Positions 52,718-59,149 of a DNA stretch of 59,149 nt are shown here, piece after piece. A program made the position numbers and the translations under genes. How positions within the stretch are numbered: position 1 is the stretch's first letter; each line of letters opens with the position of its first letter. Location of the stretch: contig CAZFER010000036.1 in assembly GCA_964517495.1 (NCBI GenBank), positions 1 to 59,149 on the forward strand, given 5' to 3'. The notes beneath the pieces are model-generated. The model saw only the letters and a program-made list of their open reading frames with translations. It was not told the origin of the DNA and ran no database searches. The DNA is from CAZFER01 sp964517495 (lineage in GTDB: Bacteria; Hinthialibacterota; Hinthialibacteria; Hinthialibacterales; Hinthialibacteraceae).

Positions 52718-53588
52718 AATCCTTTATTTTCTTATAGATAGCCAATCGTTTATAAGGGATACTAATAAAAGCACTTATACGGCTCAGACCAATGGGTTTG
52801 ATCATCTTTTCCAATGGTGGAGCCACTTTCTGACATAATTTACCAAAACTAAAATATCTGTTTTCATAATATTCCTTCACTTTTGCAAATCCAAAACGTC
52901 CCAGCCATTCCTCCAGAAGACGTGATGGATAAAAAAAGTAATGCTCTTCGGGAATTAGAACCATCCAATATTTTCCTAATAGTTTAGCCATAAAAGAAGA
53001 AGCATCAGGATAGGTAAATGCCAACATTCCCCCTGGCTTGATAATCTCATTCAATTTCTTAAACGCTGTGTTGGGATCGATAAAATGTTCAATTACATCC
53101 CACATTGAGACTGCATCATATTGATGGATTTCGTTTAACGATAATAAATCCTGATTGAAAATCGGGAAATCTGTGGTGTTTTGTTCCACCGCCCATTGAG
53201 AGAATTCTAATCCTTCCGGTTTGAAGTCTAATTCATTCGCTGAGATCAAAGACACACCAGTGGCACATCCAATATCAAGCAATGAACCATTATCAATAAA
53301 TCGTTTTAAAGTTTTGTATTTATAATTAAAATCAATCAGTTTTTCATCAAGTTCGGCATTGTAATCCTTATATGCACCAGGTACTTGCCCAGTGAAATAC
53401 CCATCCTGATAATACAATGCTATTCCCTTATCATTCCACCGGCAATCCGTATAGAGTAGTCCACATTGCCCGCATTTGACGATTCGTAGAAGGTTTTTCG
53501 TTTTAATTGTCTTCTTTTCTGCTGATTTACAAAAGGGACAGCATTCAACATGTTCAACCAGGGATTGATCATTGGATCGCTCTACCAT
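52710..53588 (-). CDS. Class I SAM methyltransferase with N-terminal zinc ribbon
   Basis: This protein of about 292 residues starts with a zinc-ribbon (CCPFCKSAE...RIVKCGQCGLLYTD) and a YYQDGYF segment, then a Methyltransf_23-type Rossmann domain. Motif I is GSLLDIGCATGVSLISANE, and the later motifs are AVSMWDVIEHFIDPNTAFKKL and GGMLAFTYPDAS. It is the pattern of sugar C-methyltransferases and related glycan enzymes. The start ATG at 53588, two bases after the preceding gene's stop, is preferred over a TTG at 53612. Substrate unknown. Confidence 0.88.
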   Translation of the reverse strand: MVERSNDQSLVEHVECCPFCKSAEKKTIKTKNLLRIVKCGQCGLLYTDCRWNDKGIALYYQDGYFTGQVPGAYKDYNAELDEKLIDFNYKYKTLKRFIDNGSLLDIGCATGVSLISANELDFKPEGLEFSQWAVEQNTTDFPIFNQDLLSLNEIHQYDAVSMWDVIEHFIDPNTAFKKLNEIIKPGGMLAFTYPDASSFMAKLLGKYWMVLIPEEHYFFYPSRLLEEWLGRFGFAKVKEYYENRYFSFGKLCQKVAPPLEKMIKPIGLSRISAFISIPYKRLAIYKKIKDYG

Positions 53589-53590
53589 CC

Positions 53591-54292
53591 TTAGGGTTTC
53601 CTTACTTTGCAAATGAAATGATAACTGGTTTCAAGTGTCATTGTTTCCTTAGCACGTTGATATTCAGCGAAAGCCTCATCACGTGTTTCCTCTAATTCTC
53701 CGGCATCAACCACCTCTTTTGGAACAAGAGGACAGAACGGTTTTAGTTCTTCTAAAGAGAAACCGGCTTTGGACATATGTTGTGTCAAAACATGCGGTTC
53801 GATTTCTAGGGCTTCTGTACTACCTTTTCGATTAGGACCAACAGTAGGATACGTACACACAAAGATACCCTTTGATTTTAAAAGCCCATATATATCGTGT
53901 AAACATTTATCCAGGTCTTCGGGTGTAAGATACATCAATGATAGTGAACAGGCGGCGACAGTAAAGCTTTCGAGCGGGATACTCAATTTATCCAAATATC
54001 TCAAATCTCCCAGGTGAAGTTTATCATAAACACCTGGATATAATTGCCGATTAAGATTCAATGCCTCTTCCGAATAGTCGACGCCTTCAAGATGGCTTAC
54101 GTCCAGATAAGAACCAAGACATCCTTCTCCACAAGCCAGATCCATCACGCTGTCACTTTTATTGCATTCATCAGCGATTGCCTGGTAGTTATCCTTTAAA
54201 AACCACAATTTGAATCCGTTTGAATGGTAATGATACGCCCCTTGAGTTTTATAAATAGTTTTAAAATCCTTAAATCGGGCATATTCGTTCAT
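53591..54292 (-). CDS. Class I SAM methyltransferase
   Basis: This 233-residue protein has motif I SDSVMDLACGEGCLGSYLDVS, the acidic SAM-contact VDYSEEALNLNRQLYP and LGDLRYLDKL, and the later AACSLSLMYLTPEDLDKCLHDI, GIFVCTYPTVGP. It is a Methyltransf_25/11-like domain without extra domains. It is followed, after two bases, by the zinc-ribbon methyltransferase in the same leftward operon. It may act on a sugar or lipid intermediate of the cluster. The acceptor cannot be inferred. Confidence 0.85.
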   Translation of the reverse strand: MNEYARFKDFKTIYKTQGAYHYHSNGFKLWFLKDNYQAIADECNKSDSVMDLACGEGCLGSYLDVSHLEGVDYSEEALNLNRQLYPGVYDKLHLGDLRYLDKLSIPLESFTVAACSLSLMYLTPEDLDKCLHDIYGLLKSKGIFVCTYPTVGPNRKGSTEALEIEPHVLTQHMSKAGFSLEELKPFCPLVPKEVVDAGELEETRDEAFAEYQRAKETMTLETSYHFICKVRKP

Positions 54293-54430
54293 TTAAAAAT
54301 CCTTCCTCAAAGACGATATAAGCATTTTGTTTTGCGGAAATACTTATTGGCAAGTTCATATAATTTCGAGTAAGATATTGAGCCATCCCGCTGTTAGTTT
54401 AAACCCTAATGACTTGAAGATCATTCTATC

Positions 54431-55441
54431 TTACTCTATTTTATCTCCGTGATGAGCCAAGGGATGATATTTCAAAATGAATTCCACGTATTCATCAACT
54501 CCTTGCTGCAAATTAATTTCAGGTGCGAAGCCAAGCAATCGACGAGCCTTATCAATTGACAGGGTGCCGCGTTTTGGACGAAATGCATCCCGTTCCACGA
54601 TCTCATATTCAAGATTGGGAAAGTGCTTCTGCAGACATGCCACATAATCCACTAATGTATGGGCATGGCCGGAGGTGATATTAAACGTTTCATTTATTCC
54701 TTCGGGTTTTACACTCGCCAAAACAAATCCACGCGCCACATCACGAACATAGCTGAAATCCAGTTTCTCATCCTCGCCATGGACTTTTATCTTGCTTCCG
54801 CTTAATGCCTTCTCCACAAAAATTTGGCTTACTCGGCGATTCATATCAGTGGGCCCATAAACAGCCGAAGGGCGAATAATAGTATAGGGAATATCATAAT
54901 ATAACCCCAATCCTCTGGTTATCACTTCACCCGCTAATTTCATGGTTCCATATATTTCCTTGGGTATAGTAGGATGATCTTCAGAGGCGGGATCAGTTTG
55001 AAAATCACCATACACCATGCTGGACGACGTATACACAAACCGTTGAGGGCAATAGTTATCACGTTTTTTCATCAATCCAATAAGTTCCAGGAACGTACTG
55101 GTGGAATCCACGCTTCCCTCACGCGCCTCTTCTGAATTTAAATTATCCAATTTGGCCAGAGGCAAAGCCGCCAGGTGGAATATATAATCTGGCCGATATT
55201 TCTCCAATAAATGATTGAGCACACTAAAATATTTGGCTTCACCTCGCTCGATGATGATTTTATCTTCAATTCCTTCCAACCGGATTTTGCGATAATCGAC
55301 GAAATCACGGCGAGTTGATTCGGTATATCGCCCAAAATGATCCAGGCATATGACTTGATCGACATGATTTTTATCGATTAATTCACGAGCGATATATGAA
55401 CCAATAAAACCTAAACCACCTGTTATGAATGCTTTTTTCAC
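54431..55441 (-). CDS. NAD-dependent sugar epimerase/dehydratase
   Basis: This protein of about 336 residues is an extended SDR. The NAD-binding motif is FITGGLGFIGSYIARELID. The active site has FVYTSSSMVYGDFQ and the YxxxK pair in YGTMKLAGEVITRG, and PSAVYGPTDMNRRVSQIFV follows. The GTG at 55441, with AAAGGA upstream, gives the standard VKKAFITGG start. The in-frame TTG at 55501 would add 20 poorly conserved residues. It probably converts a nucleotide sugar (UDP-glucose or dTDP type) for the surface glycan. About 140 bases without a gene separate it from the methyltransferase downstream. Confidence 0.9.
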   Translation of the reverse strand: MKKAFITGGLGFIGSYIARELIDKNHVDQVICLDHFGRYTESTRRDFVDYRKIRLEGIEDKIIIERGEAKYFSVLNHLLEKYRPDYIFHLAALPLAKLDNLNSEEAREGSVDSTSTFLELIGLMKKRDNYCPQRFVYTSSSMVYGDFQTDPASEDHPTIPKEIYGTMKLAGEVITRGLGLYYDIPYTIIRPSAVYGPTDMNRRVSQIFVEKALSGSKIKVHGEDEKLDFSYVRDVARGFVLASVKPEGINETFNITSGHAHTLVDYVACLQKHFPNLEYEIVERDAFRPKRGTLSIDKARRLLGFAPEINLQQGVDEYVEFILKYHPLAHHGDKIE

Positions 55442-55562
55442 CGGTTTTTCCTTTCCTACCCAATGATCGTCCCGGGGATGTTCACCTTTAGAGATAGACA
55501 AATAAACTTATATCAAATTATCATCGCCAATTTCTCAAATCACAATCCAATTAAAAAAAAAT

Positions 55563-56663
55563 TTATCCCATACTTTTTTCGAGAATTGTTTTCGCTCTAT
55601 TTTCATATGTCCAATTTTCTGAAATACTTAGCCCTTTATCCACTTTGCTTCTAATTTCTTCTGGATGATTTAAAATATATTGAATGCCTGCTGCCATCGC
55701 TTCAGGATTATCGGGTTGCACATATGTAACTGTTTCATCACTTACCCAATCCTTTAATGCGGGAATTTCCGTCGCGAGAACCGGAGTTCCAGACATCAAA
55801 TATTCGGCCAACTTAACCGGGCTCGTCCACTTTGCACTGGGATGCGTACCAGAAGGTGGAAGCAATAAAATATCAGAATGCCATAAATATTTTGGAACCT
55901 CATAATATGGTTTAATCCCATGGAGAACAACATTATCCAGTTTCATATCTTTAATTTTCTTATCCTGTCTTTTTATATCTTCATCCGTTCCTCCCACCAG
56001 ATGAAATGAAACATGGGGTAAAAGTTTAGCTGAATCCAATATCGTAGGAATACCTTTATAATCGTATAAGTGTCCAATATAACTTATATTATTTTTGGGC
56101 GTGAAATACGGAGAGGGTGGTAAAACGTCAGGACGTCTGAATAATTGGGGATCGACGGAATCCGGGAGAACAAGACATTTGTTATCCCGAACACCTAATG
56201 AAACATAGTATTCTTTTAAATGTCTCGAAATAGTTACCAATTGACGAAAGTTCTTATTCTTTGAGGCATGAATCATTGATAGAAATGGACGAGATAAAAA
56301 ATCTTCATGCGCATGAGATTCCGCTGCGGTTGCATACCCAAACCTCGCCGTTAACGAAGGGTATACATAATTTCTTGAATAAACAAAATCAGGCTGTAAC
56401 GTCAATGTTTTTATTAATCCCATCAATCCAAAAGAAAAATGACTGCCAATTCGAGAAGAGAGAAATATCCAATCTACATCCTTATTAATGCTATAAAGTT
56501 GATTTAACTCATCTGATGTCATATTGGGATTTACCGGATTTCGCTTACAGAGAATCGTCACCTTATGACCGAGTAATGAAAAACCATCCGCCATTTTGAT
56601 TGTATTAATTGCATGCGCCAGATGACTTCCCGCTTCCAAAGCGGAAGCGACAATTATTCTCAT
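55563..56663 (-). CDS. Family 4 glycosyltransferase
   Basis: This protein of about 366 residues has a GT-B fold. The N-terminal half starts RIIVASALEAGSHLAHAINTIKMADGFSLLGHKVTIL. The C-terminal half has NNISYIGHLYDYKGIPTILDSAKLL, HGIKPYYEVPKYLWHSDILLLPP and the donor-site SPVKLAEYLMSGTPVLATEIP with EX7E-type geometry. AGGTG precedes the ATG at 56663; the earlier TTG at 56672 is less likely. It lies nine bases after asnB on the same strand. Confidence 0.9.
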   Translation of the reverse strand: MRIIVASALEAGSHLAHAINTIKMADGFSLLGHKVTILCKRNPVNPNMTSDELNQLYSINKDVDWIFLSSRIGSHFSFGLMGLIKTLTLQPDFVYSRNYVYPSLTARFGYATAAESHAHEDFLSRPFLSMIHASKNKNFRQLVTISRHLKEYYVSLGVRDNKCLVLPDSVDPQLFRRPDVLPPSPYFTPKNNISYIGHLYDYKGIPTILDSAKLLPHVSFHLVGGTDEDIKRQDKKIKDMKLDNVVLHGIKPYYEVPKYLWHSDILLLPPSGTHPSAKWTSPVKLAEYLMSGTPVLATEIPALKDWVSDETVTYVQPDNPEAMAAGIQYILNHPEEIRSKVDKGLSISENWTYENRAKTILEKSMG

Positions 56664-56672
56664 GGTCAACAC

Positions 56673-58496
56673 CTAGTTGTTAAGATGAATATCCAACCAC
56701 TTCGTTATCATGTATAGACTCCACAAACGTTCAATGTATTGTCTATGACTTGGCGGATTGATATGCAACCAATCCGGATTCAATAATCCATTCTGCATTA
56801 AATACCCCGTATCAATTTCGTACGCTATATTCTCCCAATCAAGATTTTCAGTTGCTCTTAAACTAAATCCTTGTTTTGGCTGCTCCAAAATTTCTTTGGG
56901 TATATTATTTCTTAAATAATTTCTTAAAATTGGCTTACTTATAACATTTTCATCGTTGAACTCCGGAAGAGTTAAACCATATTCGATAATCCTCCGATCC
57001 AGAAATGGAACACGAACCTCCATAGAATTCGCCATACTGGCTCGATCAACTTTGGGCAGGATGGAATCGCAACAAAACGTCATCAAATCCACCCGCTGCA
57101 AAGCCCTTCGAAGTGGAAGAGACCGGGTGAAATATTTTTGGAAGGGATCAATCATAATTTCATCATTATATTGCAATCCCGTCGGTGCAAACATATTAGC
57201 AACCTCATCCGGTAAAAAACGTCCATGTACCCGCCAGGCATGATAATGTAAAACGGAACGCGCTTTAAATTTATCAACTTTTTTGCTAAAGAGATCGCTT
57301 GAGTGATTCAATTTACGGCGCATCGACCAGGATATCCGTTTCATGAAATGCAACCACGGATTGACTGGATAATCCAATCCTTGATACCATTTATACCCCG
57401 CCAGGCATTCATCCCCTCCATCTCCCGCAAAAACGACCTTGAAATTCTTGGCGGTAGCGTTACATATACAATACATGGTTAGTAACGCCCCATGGGCTTG
57501 AGGTTCATCAAAAGCTTTTAACGTTTCACCCAACAATGATGAAATATCCTGGGTTTTAATCGGGATAATAGTATGCTGAAAATTCAAATGTTTGGCGGTT
57601 AATGATGCAATAACGGATTCATCATTCTGGTTTGATTGAGGAAATCCAACCGTAAGGGCTTCCATCTTTTGATTTTGTTGATGCAATCCCACTGCAATGG
57701 AAGTGGAATCAAGTCCCCCTGATAAAAATAAGCCAATTGGGACATCCGATAACAAATGATCCTGAATGACTGAGCTGAAAAGATCATTCCAATGATCCTC
57801 ATGAACCTCGTTTTGACATTCAGTGGGTGGAAGCCAATATCGTTTAATTTGAAAACATTGGTTGCGATAGACCAATAAGCTTCCGGCTTCCAGTTTATAT
57901 ATATTATCCCAAATGCAATAAGGTGACGGAATGTAGCCTAAAGATAATATATACGCAAGTGATAAGGGATTGATATCAGGTTTTCTTTTAATTAGAGAAA
58001 TTATAGCTGACGCTTCGGAAGCAAGAATGAATCCCTGATTTGTTTCACAATAATATAATGGTTTAATCCCAACATGATCCCGGGCGGCAATAAGCGTATT
58101 TGTTTTAATATCATATAAAACAAATGCAAACATACCTTCGATTCGATGGATAAAATCATCTCCCCATTCCTCATAGGCATGCAATATGATTTCACTATCA
58201 CTTGAGGATAAAAACTGATGCCCTTTTTTTATTAATTCTGCTTTCAAAGTGGGATAATTATAAATCTCCCCATTGCACACTAGCCACAACGATTGGTCTT
58301 CATTATGCATAGGCTGGTTACCCGCCTCGCTTAAATCAACAATCGATAATCGGCAGTGACCAAGCCATACCAAAGGATCCTGTTTGATACATTTCCATCC
58401 TGTATGATCAGGTCCTCGATGAGATAAACGCTTCAACGAAGCATGAAACAATTCTTCAGAAATATCATTATGTATCGTTCCAAGGATTCCGCACAT
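56673..58496 (-). CDS. asnB: Glutamine-hydrolysing asparagine synthetase-type amidotransferase
   Basis: This 607-residue protein opens with the N-terminal nucleophile Cys2 (MCGILGTIHN). The glutaminase domain continues with RLSHRGPDHTGW and CNGEIYNYPTLKAEL. The C-terminal AsnB domain has the PP-loop FLSGGLDSTSIAVGL, VFAGDGGDECLAGY and LPKVDRASMANSMEVRVPFLDR. Both active sites are intact. Copies located in polysaccharide clusters often amidate sugar acids instead of aspartate, as with WbpS- or LpsG-like proteins. The true substrate is open. It lies upstream of GT4 in the leftward cluster. Confidence 0.92.
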   Translation of the reverse strand: MCGILGTIHNDISEELFHASLKRLSHRGPDHTGWKCIKQDPLVWLGHCRLSIVDLSEAGNQPMHNEDQSLWLVCNGEIYNYPTLKAELIKKGHQFLSSSDSEIILHAYEEWGDDFIHRIEGMFAFVLYDIKTNTLIAARDHVGIKPLYYCETNQGFILASEASAIISLIKRKPDINPLSLAYILSLGYIPSPYCIWDNIYKLEAGSLLVYRNQCFQIKRYWLPPTECQNEVHEDHWNDLFSSVIQDHLLSDVPIGLFLSGGLDSTSIAVGLHQQNQKMEALTVGFPQSNQNDESVIASLTAKHLNFQHTIIPIKTQDISSLLGETLKAFDEPQAHGALLTMYCICNATAKNFKVVFAGDGGDECLAGYKWYQGLDYPVNPWLHFMKRISWSMRRKLNHSSDLFSKKVDKFKARSVLHYHAWRVHGRFLPDEVANMFAPTGLQYNDEIMIDPFQKYFTRSLPLRRALQRVDLMTFCCDSILPKVDRASMANSMEVRVPFLDRRIIEYGLTLPEFNDENVISKPILRNYLRNNIPKEILEQPKQGFSLRATENLDWENIAYEIDTGYLMQNGLLNPDWLHINPPSHRQYIERLWSLYMITKWLDIHLNN

Positions 58497-58572
58497 CTGG
58501 AATGGTTAAAACCTTTCACGTTTCAAGCCTACAGTAAAATGACACCGGATATATTCTCATTCAAAAGAAATT

Positions 58573-59149
58573 TTACTTAATATTAGCGATAACCATTTGA
58601 CATGATTTATAAAGTTTTAAACTATTTTTTCTATTTATAAATATTAATTTTTCAAGCCGATCAGTCATTAATAATTTACGTTTTGGCAACAACTTGTGGC
58701 TTATAATTTGAAAGCCTCGCGTTTCAAGATATTTTTTAAATTCATCCGAATTCCACTCTCTAACATGTTCAGGTTTTGAACTAAAATTACAGTCAATCCC
58801 CCTTTCCATATCACGCTCAGGGGTAGAAATGACTATAACTGTATCCGGTTTGGATATTGTTTTTATAAATTGGATAGTTATATCAGGATCAAGTAAATGT
58901 TCTATAACATCTGAAAATATAACCATATCAAATTTTTTATCAATAGAGATCGGATTTTCCAAATCGATAGGAATAAAAATAAACTCCGGAAAATTTTCAT
59001 TTATGACTTTTTCCATCGTGGGTTGATCAAATAAATGGATATCTTTTGATAAATCCCTTAAAAAATTATATGTTTTTATTGGATAACCACAGCCAATATC
59101 CGCTACAGACACCTCCGCTCTGGGGATATCTTTTAATAACTTAGAAGCT
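58573..59149 (-). CDS. Class I SAM methyltransferase (5' end beyond the window)
   Basis: The leftward frame is open to the right edge of the window, with no stop and no convincing start within it. About 192 codons are visible. Motif I is SVADIGCGYPIKTYNFLRD, followed by IHLFDQPTMEKVI, PIDLENPISI, DMVIFSDVIEHLLDPDITI and VIVISTPERDMERGI. It is a Methyltransf_23-like domain. A GTG at 59112 could be read as the start, but it sits directly before motif I and would leave no N-terminal helix. The gene is therefore marked partial. Confidence 0.85.
   Translation of the reverse strand, partial: ASKLLKDIPRAEVSVADIGCGYPIKTYNFLRDLSKDIHLFDQPTMEKVINENFPEFIFIPIDLENPISIDKKFDMVIFSDVIEHLLDPDITIQFIKTISKPDTVIVISTPERDMERGIDCNFSSKPEHVREWNSDEFKKYLETRGFQIISHKLLPKRKLLMTDRLEKLIFINRKNSLKLYKSCQMVIANIK

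Noticed and set aside
56673..58496. Asparagine synthetase assigned purely to amino acid synthesis
   Set aside because: Its position inside a glycan cluster makes a sugar-amidating role at least as plausible; the asnB name reflects family only.
1..59149. Defence system, prophage or CRISPR array
   Set aside because: No nuclease/ATPase defence pairs, no repeat-spacer pattern, no phage structural genes and no transposase were recognised.

Overview
The window looks like chromosomal DNA of an uncultured, Gram-negative, aerobic heterotroph of moderate-to-low GC content. The evidence is an outer-membrane beta-barrel protein (DUF481), a class A penicillin-binding protein, lipopolysaccharide-type glycan genes, futalosine-route menaquinone synthesis (MqnE), alternative complex III joined to a caa3-type oxidase, a PPi-type phosphofructokinase, Tat-exported Gfo/Idh oxidoreductases, pectin/polysaccharide-degrading enzymes and type II/IV pseudopilins. 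This mix is familiar from PVC-related and neighbouring uncultured phyla (Hydrogenedentota/Sumerlaeota-like), but no rRNA or universal marker is present, so the phylum is inference. I recognised no rRNA, tRNA, CRISPR array, IS element or prophage.

Layout. 1-3.5 kb: an outer-membrane protein, then two broken genes. One is a chimera of a thioredoxin/heme-motif protein fused to the tail of a PQQ dehydrogenase, with two frameshifts; the other is an N-terminally truncated formylglycine-generating-enzyme-like gene. 3.5-7.3 kb: YicC nuclease, MTA phosphorylase, an orphan HicB-like protein, and a two-TM protein next to a FliA/WhiG-type sigma factor. 7.5-13.2 kb: a Tat-exported oxidoreductase, an antitoxin-like protein, a secreted clan GH-A-like enzyme, two divergent pseudopilins and two coiled-coil/acidic small proteins. 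13.5-19.1 kb: mqnE, a HAD phosphatase, a PBP1-type peptidoglycan synthase and a lipoprotein. 19.3-21.5 kb: an Rrf2 regulator, APS kinase and a PHP phosphatase, with an inverted repeat on the cysC promoter. 21.6-24.4 kb: divergent glgC (glycogen) and pfp (glycolysis), with two perfect palindromes between them. 24.4-27.8 kb: an OPT transporter, a two-TM protein and a GT-A-like protein. 28-36 kb: hybrid histidine kinase, GT39 glycosyltransferase, tyrosine recombinase, a DegT aminotransferase remnant and a PL11 rhamnogalacturonan lyase.

36.1-49.7 kb is a compact respiratory operon: actABCDEF, a small membrane protein, sco, coxB(caa3)-coxA-coxC-coxD and a second subunit III. Menaquinol made by the MqnE route would be oxidised by ACIII. 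Electrons would pass through c-type hemes to the CuA/cytochrome c subunit of an A2-type oxidase. 49.8 kb to the right edge is a leftward surface-glycan cluster: flippase-like protein, DegT aminotransferase, GT2, three methyltransferases (the last cut by the edge), epimerase, GT4 and an AsnB-type amidotransferase.

The most unusual signals are the three deletion-type gene remnants (a chimeric gene, a truncated FGE, and a DegT gene lacking its PLP-lysine region), the Rrf2-cysC-PHP module with its operator-like repeat, and a flagellar-type sigma factor without flagellar genes. I did not find a clearly new defence or mobile system.
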